From: Longirhabdus pacifica
GTDB lineage: Bacteria; Bacillota; Bacilli; Paenibacillales; DSM-105158
DNA: 64,000 bases
Assembly (NCBI RefSeq): GCF_004115085.1
Contig: NZ_QXJP01000009.1
Location: 1 to 64,000 of the forward strand
Reading direction: 5' to 3'
Numbering within the stretch: the first letter of the stretch is position 1; each line of letters starts with the position of its first letter. The position numbers and the translations under genes are program-made. A model generated the notes under the pieces. It was given only the letters and a program-made list of their open reading frames with translations, was not told the origin of the DNA and did no database searches. Positions 1 to 8,199 of the stretch are shown in pieces.

Positions 1-1098
1 TATCTTTACAATGGAGATGGATTACTCACAGAGAGAACAGAAGATGGGGAAACCACTCGCTACTACTATGACGGTCAAGTTATTATTGCGGAAGCGACGA
101 TAGTCAATGATAACCCGGAATTAAAAGCAAGGTATATTCGAGGTAAAAAATTAGAAGCGATACAATATGAAGATAACACCAAAGCCTATGTACTATACAA
201 TGGACATGGGGATGTAGTAGAACTACGAGATGAGCAAGGGAACGTACTCAACGAATACAGCTATGACATATGGGGTAACCCAATTGTCGAGAAAGAAACC
301 GTGCATAATCCATTCCGTTATTCTGGAGAACTATGGGATAGTACTACAGAGTTGCAATATTTACGTGCACGCTGGTATGATCCTAGTGTAGGTAGGTTTA
401 TTAATGAAGATAGTTATGAGGGCACACTTACTAGTCCGTTAACGCACAATCTGTATACGTATGTGGAGAATAATCCATTGAAGTACATTGATCCAAATGG
501 TCATAAACCAATGTACTTCTATGATTATGATGAGAGTCTTGATCAGCATTACTATTATTACAGATCTTCTGTAGAGGGTTTGGATGCTATTAACACTATT
601 TATGGCTATTTCCCTTTTGGTAGTGCTCTGAATTTTGGTATAAAAGAATTACATGAATGGGCTAGAGATTATGAAAGTGATGAGTTAGATTTAAATATGC
701 ATGAACATGGGGAATTCCTTCAAGGTACAGAGTTTGCTACTATACTTGATACAGTAGGGACGTTTACAAAGTCAAAGATATTAAATGTGTTTACAACATT
801 TCTTGGCAGTACTTTGACAACAATGACATTAATTGAGGATTGGGTAAATGAGGATCAAATGGATGATTTGGTACAGGATTTACTACCAGAAGATCTTATG
901 AAAACATATACACTAGAAAATTTAGAGACGAAATATTTATTGGCATCTGGCTATATACAAGCTTTAACTGATGAAGGGATATTGGAATATTCCTATTCAA
1001 CTGGGGGCAATTTAACCCATAATTTAGATGAAGAAACTCATCTACAATTAATTATTGATTTAAATGTCTTGTTTGCTGATTTAGGACTTGATAATTAA
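1..1098 (+). CDS. Rhs-repeat polymorphic toxin, C-terminal part (5' cut by window)
   Basis: The frame is open from base 1, so this is the 365-residue C-terminal end of a longer protein. It has YD-type repeats (YLYNGDG, YYYDGQ, YVLYNGHGDVV) followed by the Rhs core signature: FRYSGE, YLRARWYDP, GRFINEDS, NNPLKYIDPNGH. In this family that core forms a shell that holds a variable toxin, and cleavage follows the DPxG motif. The variable tip is about 195 residues after DPNGHKP. I do not recognise its fold or activity. It contains a hydrophobic stretch (ILNVFTTFLGSTLTTMTLI). A small membrane protein gene follows after 24 bases and could be the immunity partner. Rhs identity is certain; the toxin activity is unknown. 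Confidence 0.9.
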   Translation, partial: YLYNGDGLLTERTEDGETTRYYYDGQVIIAEATIVNDNPELKARYIRGKKLEAIQYEDNTKAYVLYNGHGDVVELRDEQGNVLNEYSYDIWGNPIVEKETVHNPFRYSGELWDSTTELQYLRARWYDPSVGRFINEDSYEGTLTSPLTHNLYTYVENNPLKYIDPNGHKPMYFYDYDESLDQHYYYYRSSVEGLDAINTIYGYFPFGSALNFGIKELHEWARDYESDELDLNMHEHGEFLQGTEFATILDTVGTFTKSKILNVFTTFLGSTLTTMTLIEDWVNEDQMDDLVQDLLPEDLMKTYTLENLETKYLLASGYIQALTDEGILEYSYSTGGNLTHNLDEETHLQLIIDLNVLFADLGLDN

Positions 1099-1122
1099 TT
1101 ATGTAAAAAGGAGGAGATTCTT

Positions 1123-1362
1123 CTGAAATATATCGGTAAAAATGTATTTAAGATATTAATTTGTTTTTTAGGTATATATTTTATTTATAGTGGAGTACAA
1201 GGGCTAATTACTGAAGAAGTAGCATTCCATAAAAGAAATGGAAGTAGAGTAATTGCTGAGTATCCTGAAAATGTATATATATCAATTTTTTATATTTTAT
1301 CTGGTCTATCTTTTGCCGCATATTTTATTAAGGAACAGATAAAATATTTTAAACAAAAATAG
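1123..1362 (+). CDS. Small two-TM membrane protein, candidate immunity protein
   Basis: A 79-residue frame preceded by an excellent AGGAGGAG site (1109-1116) six bases before a CTG codon at 1123. No ATG, GTG or TTG start fits, so CTG initiation is inferred. There are two hydrophobic segments, near residues 8-22 (FKILICFLGIYFIY) and 55-70 (ISIFYILSGLSFAAYF), a short charged loop between them, and a Lys-rich C-terminus. Its place directly after the Rhs toxin gene is typical of an immunity gene, and a membrane location would suit a toxin acting on or through the membrane. Function is inferred only from position; I see no family match. Confidence 0.6.
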   Translation: MKYIGKNVFKILICFLGIYFIYSGVQGLITEEVAFHKRNGSRVIAEYPENVYISIFYILSGLSFAAYFIKEQIKYFKQK

Positions 1363-1453
1363 GCTCTATACTAGCATAGTTGGTTGACAAATTGGAATGT
1401 AACGAGTATTGCTACAATGAATGAAAAAATGAATTTATGTTATGAAAGGCTAT

Positions 1454-1490
1454 GTCAACCAACGATTTTGACGTTGAGCAGAAAAATAAC
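1454..1490 (+). repeat. 37-bp direct repeat, copy 1
   Basis: Identical over 37 bases to 2470-2506. It starts GTCAACCAACG and ends GAAAAATAAC, and contains a short inverted repeat (CAACG, 7 bases, CGTTG). The two copies bracket the orphan colicin-E5-like toxin tip and its probable immunity gene, so they could mark the ends of a recombined toxin-immunity cassette. Confidence 0.85.
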
Positions 1491-1517
1491 ACACCTGTTA
1501 TTAGATGAATTATTGTT

Positions 1518-1553
1518 CCACAGGCGGGTTATTAATCTGCTTGTGGCCTTTTT
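1518..1553 (+). terminator. Hairpin terminator upstream of the orphan toxin cassette
   Basis: CCACAGGC (1518-1525) pairs with GCTTGTGG (1539-1546, one G-U pair) and is followed by CCTTTTT. It would end transcription from the Rhs and immunity region. The rest of 1363-1604 shows no convincing gene. Confidence 0.6.
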
Positions 1554-1604
1554 CATGTTTGTGATAAGTGTTTGTTTCCAATAAGGGGACGGGTAAAAGT
1601 ATAA

Positions 1605-1868
1605 CCGCCGCCGACATTGTATTCAGTGTTCAGCAAGGGTGCATATAAAACCCAAGTAGCGGACAGAGGTTGGACAAATGATTCTATTGCAGATGCAATG
1701 AATAGTCCCTATAAGACAGGTAAATCCGAGAACAAGTACACAGGAAATTCTGTTACAGCTTATTTTGTAGACGATGTGCACTATGTAGCAGTAGACGCCG
1801 TTACAGGTAAAGTAATACAGGTTTCAGATTTAAACGAAGACGTGTGGCATTTTGACTTAAGAAAATAG
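1605..1868 (+). pseudogene. Orphan colicin-E5-like RNase toxin tip (N-terminus missing)
   Basis: About 88 codons starting directly after an in-frame stop at 1602-1604. They match the colicin E5 ribonuclease domain, which cuts anticodons of certain tRNAs. The conserved pattern is visible: RGWTNDSI near the start, VTAYF, YVAVD, and TGKVIQVSD followed by a Trp. The first in-frame start (TTG 1617) lacks a near ribosome site; the closest G-rich stretch is about 25 bases away. The fragment therefore looks like a displaced C-terminal tip of a larger toxin (Rhs/WapA type) that lost its delivery part. The immunity gene begins 10 bases downstream. It may be a silent cassette that can recombine onto the Rhs core. 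Confidence 0.7.
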
Positions 1869-1878
1869 AGGTGAGGAT

Positions 1879-2385
1879 ATGGTCACTCGTAAAAAAGGCA
1901 TTATAAATGGTATCATTTACGATCATACAGTTTATCATGATGGAAAATACAGAATGTATCCAAGTATTATAGGCTTGAGAAATTTGGTTAAAAGAATTAT
2001 TGAATCTGGATCAACCACTGAATATATTAGATTCAATCCATTTTATAGAAATGCAAAAATTAATCGGCAAATAGAATTGGATGAGTATATGTTCTATATG
2101 GAGTGTAGAGAGCAGTTTGATGGCAAAGATTTTGAGGAGCATATCGGAATTTGCCTAGATAAACCATATATTGATCTTAGTGATGAAGAAATCAGATGGG
2201 GAAAAACGTTGTACCCATTATGTCGTTATGATGATGTAGAAGGATACAAAAAAGCACTTGAAACGTATGATCAATTTTTATTTGAGTTAATCCCTAAATT
2301 AATGGAAATGGCTAAATATAAAATGGATTTGAAGGATGAAGATTTAGCTTTTGGTTATTTTTGTTTTGAAGTACACAGTGGATAA
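1879..2385 (+). CDS. Probable immunity protein for the colicin-E5-like toxin
   Basis: 168 residues, ATG start with GAGGTGAGG just upstream. Soluble and acidic in the second half, with no signal peptide or membrane segment. I do not recognise the family. Its position 10 bases after the RNase tip and before a terminator (2422-2458) is the main ground for the immunity call. The gene is intact although its toxin partner is truncated, as expected if immunity is still needed against siblings or during cassette exchange. Confidence 0.55.
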   Translation: MVTRKKGIINGIIYDHTVYHDGKYRMYPSIIGLRNLVKRIIESGSTTEYIRFNPFYRNAKINRQIELDEYMFYMECREQFDGKDFEEHIGICLDKPYIDLSDEEIRWGKTLYPLCRYDDVEGYKKALETYDQFLFELIPKLMEMAKYKMDLKDEDLAFGYFCFEVHSG

Positions 2386-2421
2386 GCTTCAATTGATTTA
2401 GTAAACAATGCATTAGACCTA

Positions 2422-2458
2422 GACCTTGATTGGCTTTGTGCCTTTCAAGGTTTTTTTC
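2422..2458 (+). terminator. Intrinsic terminator after immunity gene
   Basis: CCTTGA (2424-2429) pairs with TCAAGG (2445-2450), followed by a run of seven T. It closes the toxin-immunity cassette. Confidence 0.7.
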
Positions 2459-2469
2459 TACCAGTTAAA

Positions 2470-2506
2470 GTCAACCAACGATTTTGACGTTGAGCAGAAA
2501 AATAAC
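2470..2506 (+). repeat. 37-bp direct repeat, copy 2
   Basis: Identical to 1454-1490. The bases after it diverge from copy 1, so the repeat unit has a sharp end. It lies between the immunity cassette and the toxin-antitoxin pair. Confidence 0.85.
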
Positions 2507-2673
2507 ATGCATTTTTGAATGATTAGATGTTTTCCGATTAAAAAATGCTTTCTTTGGAATTTTTTTATTAAGTGGACAGATGAAGTTGTTGATCTGACAT
2601 TAGCATTTTGATGCCACTTGCTTAAATATCGTTATATTGATAAAATATGCATATATAATTGGAGGTGCAAGAA

Positions 2674-2937
2674 ATGCCTAACATCAGACCAAGCTCCGAC
2701 TTAAGGAATAAATACAATGAAATATCTGAATTTTGTCATAAATACTCGGAGCCTGTTTATATTACCAAAAATGGACAAGGTGATTTAGCTGTTATGAGCA
2801 TCGAAACTTATGAAAAGCTTATAGGAAAATTTGAACTATATAAGCTAATCGAAGACGGTACGGAAGCGATAAAAAACAATAAACGAAAGCCTGCTGAAGA
2901 TGTTTTTGATTTTATTGAAAATGAGCTTACTGAATGA
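2674..2937 (+). CDS. Type II antitoxin, Phd/YefM family
   Basis: 87 residues from ATG 2674, eight bases after GGAGG (2661-2665). An earlier in-frame TTG at 2659 sits at the ribosome site and is rejected. The N-terminus (IRPSSDLRNKYNEISEF, then EPVYITKNGQGDLAVMS, then YEKL) is the Phd/YefM DNA-binding fold. The acidic C-terminal part would wrap and neutralise the toxin. Its stop overlaps the toxin start (ATGA at 2934-2937), so the two are translationally coupled. This family usually represses its own promoter. Confidence 0.9.
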   Translation: MPNIRPSSDLRNKYNEISEFCHKYSEPVYITKNGQGDLAVMSIETYEKLIGKFELYKLIEDGTEAIKNNKRKPAEDVFDFIENELTE

Positions 2938-3248
2938 AGCATTATAAAGTATGGGTGTCTCATCCAGCGGAAAATGATTTAAAAGAAATTGCGTTGTATA
3001 TTGCAAAAGAGTTAAAAGAACCTCTTATTGCCAAAAGCTTAATTAGTGAAATGAAACAAGCAATAATGAATTTATCTACATTGCCGACTCGCCACGAGAT
3101 TGTTTCTGATGAACGTTTGGCTATGCAAGGAATTAGAAAGCTGTTTATTAAGAACTATATTGTGTTCTATACCATTTCAGATGAAGAGTTAGCAGTAAAT
3201 ATTATAAGAGTGCTTTCACATAGACGAAATTGGCTTCATTTGCTCTAG
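2934..3248 (+). CDS. Type II toxin, RelE/ParE family
   Basis: 104 residues. The pattern SHPAENDLKEIALYIAKE, then the central TLPTRHEIV, then GIRKLFIKNYIVFYTI and IIRVLSHRRNW matches the RelE/ParE toxin fold. RelE-type members are ribosome-dependent mRNA interferases and ParE-type members inhibit gyrase. The late Arg and His (VLSHRRNW) resemble mRNA-cleaving members more, but I cannot decide. It overlaps the antitoxin by four bases. Confidence 0.88.
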   Translation: MKHYKVWVSHPAENDLKEIALYIAKELKEPLIAKSLISEMKQAIMNLSTLPTRHEIVSDERLAMQGIRKLFIKNYIVFYTISDEELAVNIIRVLSHRRNWLHLL

Positions 3249-3260
3249 TTTTGGTTTTGT

Positions 3261-3280
3261 AAGGTTCATCATTGAACCTT
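3261..3280. other. Perfect short hairpin
   Basis: AAGGTTCA, four-base loop, TGAACCTT. It lies just after the toxin gene and lacks a T run. It may help end or stabilise the toxin-antitoxin transcript. Confidence 0.45.
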
Positions 3281-3312
3281 AGAATCCATTGTATCACCTG
3301 ATCAGTATAGAT

Positions 3313-3372
3313 AAAGCCGAACTTGTTCCCGCAATTCCTAACAAGAAGTTAGTGGGGAACAGGTTCGGCTTT
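3313..3372. terminator. Long inverted repeat between convergent genes
   Basis: AAAGCCGAACTTGTTCCC (3313-3330) pairs with the complementary arm ending GGTTCGGCTTT at 3372, with a 23-base loop. A- and T-rich flanks could let it act in both directions, between the toxin-antitoxin pair and the convergent maltose phosphorylase gene. Confidence 0.55.
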
Positions 3373-3436
3373 AAACAATGCCATCCTTCAAGTAGTCAAC
3401 TAAATGAATCTTTTTTAGCATGAACTACCTAGTTAT

Positions 3437-5749
3437 TTAACCGACATAGTCAACCTTTGCAGTATCATTTCCTTTTACAACGATAGACTGACCATAGATC
3501 AACAATGCTGTATCGTCATTGCTTTCATTTGTTATCGTAATTTCTTCGGAAGTGGTGCGGATGTTAAGTGTTGCACCTTTAAATACAATTTTAAAGGAGA
3601 AAGATTTCCACTGATCTGGAATCAAAGGATTCAAAACTAGTTTCCCGTCTTTCACTTTCTTCCCGCCAAATCCTTCTACGACGGACATCCATGTTCCTGC
3701 CATACTTGTCGTGTGACAACCGTCTTCTGTATCATTGTTGTAATTATCTAGATCTAAGCGAGATGTTCGCAAGTACATTTCATATGCTTTTTCCTTATAT
3801 CCAAGCTCACATGCTAAAATAGCATGAACACATGGAGACAGAGAAGACTCATGCACTGTTAACGGCTCATAGAAATCAAAGTTTTTCTTCTTCGTTTCTA
3901 GGTCATATTGATCTTCTAGGAAATATAAACCTTGCAACACATCTGCTTGTTTAATATAGCAAGAACGTAAAATTCGATCCCAAGACCAGTTCTGATTTAA
4001 CGGTAGATGTTTTGCTTCTAATTGTTTTACTGGTAATAAATCTTTGTCCATGAACCCATCCTGTTGCAGGAATATTCCCGTTTCCTCATCTACAGGATAG
4101 TACATATGGTCGATCATGTGCTGCCATTTGTCCATTTCATCTGCTGATAACCCTAGTTGTTCCACTAATGTATTGTAGTTCGCTGCATCGTTACTTTGGA
4201 TATATTTTACTACCTTTAACGTATATTCTAGTGTCCATGCAGCAATACGATTGGTGTACCAGTTGTTGTTTACATTGTTTTCGTACTCATTCGGACCTGT
4301 AACTCCAAGCATCATGTACACGTTTTTGTGCTTCACAAACTGTACGCGTTGTGCCCAAAATCTTGAGATAGCAGCCAATACTTCCAATCCATATTCTGAT
4401 AAGTAAGCATGGTCATCCGTATAACGAACGTAATTGTAAATCGCATAAGCGATGGCTCCGTTGCGGTGAATCTCTTCAAACGTAATTTCCCACTCATTAT
4501 GACACTCTTCACCGTTCATCGTCACCATAGGATAAAGTGCTGCACCGTCTGTAAATCCAAGCTTTGTCGCATTTTCTTTTGCTTTCTCCAAATGTTTATG
4601 ACGATAAACAAGTAAATTACGTGCAATACTTGGGTCCGAAGTACTTAAATAAAACGGAAGGCAGTATGCTTCTGTATCCCAATACGTGCTACCTCCGTAT
4701 TTTTCACCCGTGAATCCTTTTGGACCAATGTTGAGACGAGCATCTTCTCCTGTGTATGTTTGATTTAATTGGAAAATATTAAAACGGATTCCTTGCTGAG
4801 CTTCTACATCACCTTCAATGACGATATCACTGTCTTTCCATTTTTTCGCCCACGCTTGTGCTTGCTCAACTAGTAACGCGTCGAATCCTGTTTCCACCGC
4901 AGGATGTAATACGTCCTTAGCTACAGCTTGCAGTTGTTCTACTCCATGATCACGGCAAGTCACATTCGCCACGTATTTGTATAAAGTAATTTTTTGACCA
5001 GCCTTTGCCTTTACTGTGAACGTCTGTGAGACAAATTTCTCCTTATTCACAAGTTGCGGCGAGTAAGCTGCTTTCACTCCATCAACATGGACTTCGATTT
5101 GCATCGTAGAGCATACGTGAAAATCTAATTTTTTCGTTTTTACCGTTAAGGAAGCGCAATCATTTTCGTTCGTTTTTAAAACTTCATCCCAGAACTTTTC
5201 ATCATAATTGCTATCTTTATTTTTAACGTCACCATCTAAATATGGTGTCAAAGTAATTTCGCCTTCAAAATTAAGGGGAGTAACGGCATAGCGAATAGCT
5301 CCTAGCTCTTTTCTTTCCAAACTAACGAATCGCAGCGCTTCTACCTTAACCTGTTTGCCGTCATTCATTACTGCGATAAAACTACGCTTCAAGTAACCTT
5401 CTTTCATGTTTAATTCTCTAATAAAGTCTTTTACTTCACAATGGTTTAAGTCCAATACTTCTTGGTTAATGTGAACATTAATCCCAATCCAATTGGTAGC
5501 GTTTAATACTTTGGCAAAATACTCTGGATATCCGTTTTTCCACCATCCTACGCGTGTTTTATCTGGATAGTATACACCGGCAACATAATTGCCCTGTAGG
5601 GTTTCTCCGCTATATTGTTCTTCAAAATTTGCTCTCTGTCCCATATGGCCATTGCCAATGCTGAATAGACTTTCAGATATTTCATGGTACTTAGCATTAA
5701 ACCCCTCTTCAATTATTTTCCACTCATCACTTTTTAAATATTTGTGCAT
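3437..5749 (-). CDS. malP: Maltose phosphorylase (GH65)
   Basis: Splits maltose with phosphate into glucose and beta-glucose-1-phosphate in the cytoplasm. The 770-residue protein starts at ATG 5749, preceded by GAGAGGAGC. The frame runs on to 5878, but that part translates a low-complexity operator region and is rejected. The length fits GH65. Diagnostic stretches are NGEECHNEWEITFEEIHRN, which carries the general-acid Glu region, and GVTGPNEYENNVNNNWYTN, both typical of maltose phosphorylases. Kojibiose or trehalose phosphorylase is a less likely alternative. The gene follows beta-phosphoglucomutase on the same strand, the usual partner that turns its product into glucose-6-phosphate. No maltose transporter lies beside it. 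Confidence 0.9.
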   Translation of the reverse strand: MHKYLKSDEWKIIEEGFNAKYHEISESLFSIGNGHMGQRANFEEQYSGETLQGNYVAGVYYPDKTRVGWWKNGYPEYFAKVLNATNWIGINVHINQEVLDLNHCEVKDFIRELNMKEGYLKRSFIAVMNDGKQVKVEALRFVSLERKELGAIRYAVTPLNFEGEITLTPYLDGDVKNKDSNYDEKFWDEVLKTNENDCASLTVKTKKLDFHVCSTMQIEVHVDGVKAAYSPQLVNKEKFVSQTFTVKAKAGQKITLYKYVANVTCRDHGVEQLQAVAKDVLHPAVETGFDALLVEQAQAWAKKWKDSDIVIEGDVEAQQGIRFNIFQLNQTYTGEDARLNIGPKGFTGEKYGGSTYWDTEAYCLPFYLSTSDPSIARNLLVYRHKHLEKAKENATKLGFTDGAALYPMVTMNGEECHNEWEITFEEIHRNGAIAYAIYNYVRYTDDHAYLSEYGLEVLAAISRFWAQRVQFVKHKNVYMMLGVTGPNEYENNVNNNWYTNRIAAWTLEYTLKVVKYIQSNDAANYNTLVEQLGLSADEMDKWQHMIDHMYYPVDEETGIFLQQDGFMDKDLLPVKQLEAKHLPLNQNWSWDRILRSCYIKQADVLQGLYFLEDQYDLETKKKNFDFYEPLTVHESSLSPCVHAILACELGYKEKAYEMYLRTSRLDLDNYNNDTEDGCHTTSMAGTWMSVVEGFGGKKVKDGKLVLNPLIPDQWKSFSFKIVFKGATLNIRTTSEEITITNESNDDTALLIYGQSIVVKGNDTAKVDYVG

Positions 5750-5779
5750 GAGGTATGCTCCTCTCAACATGTTTTTATG

Positions 5780-5884
5780 GAATCGTTTGCATAAACAATC
5801 AAAAAAACGATATTTTGCATGAATTTTCTTGAATATACAAGCACATAAACGATATTTTGGATGAAATCGTTTGCACAAACGATC
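5780..5884. promoter_or_regulatory. Cluster of LacI-type half-sites upstream of malP
   Basis: The stretch has two near-palindromes built from CGTTTG: ATCGTTTGCATAAACAAT (5782-5799) and ATCGTTTGCACAAACGAT (5866-5883). Between them lie two AAACGATATTTTG units. The pattern resembles operators of LacI/GalR-family sugar regulators, probably a MalR type. No such regulator is adjacent, so it would act in trans. Confidence 0.5.
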
Positions 5885-5896
5885 AAATTTTTTTTC

Positions 5897-6550
5897 TTAC
5901 ACTTCCAATGGTAAACGGTCCAATGACATCTCTAGAAAAGATGAAATACTGTAATTTGCTTTTTCTAACGAATTGGATTCACCGACTCCTATAGTATACA
6001 TCTTAGCTCGGATAGCTGCCTCAATACCTGCTTCGGCATCCTCAAAAACGACACAGTGGCTAGGATCTACATTTAACGCTTTTGCAGCTTGCAAAAAAAC
6101 TTCAGGATCAGGTTTGGCGTTGGACACTTTATTCCCGTCGATAATGACTTCAAAATCATCCAGCATATTCATATTTTCCAAAATAACCATTGCATTTTTA
6201 CTCGCTGAACCTAAGGCTGTTTTTATACCAGCTTGACGAATGGATTCAATGAAAGTTTTCACACCAGGAAGTATTTCAGTTTCATCCATCTGATGAATAT
6301 ATTCCAGGTAACACTCATTTTTCTCTTGAGCTAGCTGGTTTTTTGTTTCATCGTCGAGTTGTAACCCTCCGATTTCTAACAATATATCCAACGAGCGCAT
6401 ACGACTGACACCTTTTAATTGTTCATTTTGCTCTTCTGTAAAAGTAAAGCCAAGCTTATTTGCTAATTTGTTCCACGCCAAATAGTGGTACTTCGCAGTA
6501 TCAACAATCACTCCATCTAAATCAAAAATACATGCTTGTATTGCAGTCAA
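5897..6550 (-). CDS. pgmB: Beta-phosphoglucomutase
   Basis: HAD-superfamily enzyme that converts beta-glucose-1-phosphate to glucose-6-phosphate. 217 residues from a TTG start with AAAGGGG eight bases upstream. The nucleophile motif is FDLDGVIVD, with the general acid/base Asp two residues after the nucleophile. The cap region has LAWNKLANKLG and LKGVSRMRSLDILL, then GSASKNA (motif II), and KPDPEVFL with VVFEDAEAGIEAA (motifs III and IV). All are typical of beta-PGM. Upstream of the maltose phosphorylase gene on the same strand, so the two form a maltose phosphorolysis pathway, although a 147-base operator-bearing gap suggests an internal promoter. Confidence 0.93.
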   Translation of the reverse strand: MTAIQACIFDLDGVIVDTAKYHYLAWNKLANKLGFTFTEEQNEQLKGVSRMRSLDILLEIGGLQLDDETKNQLAQEKNECYLEYIHQMDETEILPGVKTFIESIRQAGIKTALGSASKNAMVILENMNMLDDFEVIIDGNKVSNAKPDPEVFLQAAKALNVDPSHCVVFEDAEAGIEAAIRAKMYTIGVGESNSLEKANYSISSFLEMSLDRLPLEV

Positions 6551-6600
6551 GTAAAGAACCCCTTTCTCTCGATTATTATCGCATCATTGTAATTGTAGAT

Positions 6601-6622
6601 GATTAAACGTTTTAGTTTAATC
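6601..6622. promoter_or_regulatory. Palindromic operator-like site upstream of pgmB
   Basis: GATTAAAC, six bases, GTTTAATC. It is centred about 60 bases upstream of the pgmB start. The half-site resembles those before malP, so a shared LacI-type regulator is plausible. Confidence 0.4.
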
Positions 6623-7425
6623 AGCATGTTCACTTATCTCGTCTTTGACTTCACCAATAATGGTGTATAAAGTCATCATTCAAACTTGTAAAACTAAAAT
6701 CGGCGTATAACCCTTGACAATAATAGAACGAATTACCGATTTAATATTAAAGTTGGCTTTTAATTAGTTTTAACATTTTGTTGAACTGTTGATATACAAA
6801 CCACCTAGTGTTCGTTGACCAATGTGACATCGGTTCTGCCAAGACAAGATGATGTGCCTTGAGAAGACACTTGTATGAAGACGAATAAGAAATCATAAGA
6901 ATACTTTTCATTTCTTTTGTAAATGTAGAAGTGACTTTGACTGTTTTGAAAACCACTTCAATGTTTCAACGAATACGGTAAGTACGAATTTGTTCAGAAA
7001 TTCAGCAATCCGTGCTGAATATCTCTAGCTTGTCTCTTTTTTACATTATTGGTGGTTAAGTATACCAAGTATTCATTAACACAGCTTCATTATACCAAGT
7101 GAGGTGTCTTTTGTATACATAGATCATTTGTCAAAAAGCTTAATAAATCACCCATGATTCCACGATATTACTTACTTCTATAGAATAACTTAGGTGCAAA
7201 TTTTTAGTTAAAAAATATTATCATGGAGTATGCCAAACAAGTGAAATGCTGGTACAGTAATTGAAAGTATTGTATTTTCGAAGCCACAAATCATCATTAG
7301 AATCTGTTATTCCATTTATTTGCTCTGGTACTGTCATACAAATGAAAATAATAAATGATAGAGATTGCGTATCACAAATAAATAACGCATATGATAATGC
7401 AGTGAAAATTTTAAAAATTATGCTA
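6623..7425. other. Long non-coding stretch, possibly decayed
   Basis: No frame here has a believable ribosome site and protein-like composition. A minus-strand frame near 6747-6956 (ending FNKMLKLIKSQL) vaguely recalls transposase tails, but no DDE motif or inverted ends are visible. I read it as relic or spacer DNA. Confidence 0.4.
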
Positions 7426-7947
7426 TTATTGTTCACCTATATTGCATTTAAAGTAAATCTCTTCAATGTAGCGCTGTTTATGTCCTATGTATTTTTCTAT
7501 GTTATCTGGAAATAGTTTAGCACCCTCCAATTTTATCATTCCGTACATTTCTCTCTCTTTTGAATGGGTTTGTAAAAAATCACGAAATGCAATATGTTTT
7601 TTTAATTCTTGAGAATTCTCTGGACAAACATATAGATGATGCTTCATTAGATGATCTTTGTTATTGTATTTAAAAGCTTCTCTACCTTTTATGCCCAAAT
7701 CACCTTCATGTTGATAGCCAATTCCATTTAAACATTCAATCAAACTAGAAAAACAATCATAGTTTGGTATGATGACATCTATATCAATAATCGGCTTGGC
7801 GGCCAATCCTACGACGGATGTACTTCCTACATGCTCAATACCAGTAATAAGATCACCTATCACTGGGAGTAATTCTTGTTTAATTTTTTCAAATTCTGCT
7901 ATCCAAGTTTCATCATAAGGTAATACAACAACGTTTCTTGTTCTCAT
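7426..7947 (-). CDS. GrpB family protein (nucleotidyltransferase-like fold)
   Basis: 173 residues from ATG 7947, which has GGAAGGAAT just upstream. An earlier in-frame ATG at 7998 would add 17 residues but lacks a site. The core VVLPYDETW, then IEHVGSTSVVGLAAKPIIDIDV, is the GrpB/UPF0157 signature and resembles the active site of nucleotidyltransferases (GS followed by D-x-D). Later stretches are HHLYVCPENSQEL and FRDFLQTH. The biochemical role of the family is unclear. It stands alone and looks intact. Confidence 0.85.
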   Translation of the reverse strand: MRTRNVVVLPYDETWIAEFEKIKQELLPVIGDLITGIEHVGSTSVVGLAAKPIIDIDVIIPNYDCFSSLIECLNGIGYQHEGDLGIKGREAFKYNNKDHLMKHHLYVCPENSQELKKHIAFRDFLQTHSKEREMYGMIKLEGAKLFPDNIEKYIGHKQRYIEEIYFKCNIGEQ

Positions 7948-8199
7948 ATGTATTCCTTCCGAAAAATTTATTTTACACAAAATTATAGCAGTATGCACAA
8001 CATTAAGGCAATAAGAAGGAAATTGAAAGAGGAAGTACAGCTAGTTTGGCAATTCAAATTTTCATACCTAATCAGTGGGTTATTGCTGCTTAGTATCCTA
8101 TTTAGGATTTACGAGAAGGATGGATGATGGGCTTCAAAGTGTTACAGGATATAGGGTTTTGCCTAAGGACGAATGAAGATAGGGGAATATTTAATCTAT

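Noticed and set aside
1384-1584. 66-codon frame between the Rhs region and the E5-like tip
   Set aside because: It has no ribosome site and runs through the 37-bp repeat and a terminator hairpin.
5750-5878. N-terminal extension of maltose phosphorylase by 43 residues
   Set aside because: The extension has repeated KYR/FH words from operator repeats, and a good ribosome site precedes the internal ATG at 5749.
6747-6956. Transposase fragment on the minus strand
   Set aside because: Only a vague tail resemblance; no catalytic motif, inverted ends or target duplication.
7993-8127. 45-codon hydrophobic frame upstream of the ABC remnant
   Set aside because: No ribosome site; best seen as a relic, perhaps of the lost ECF transporter.
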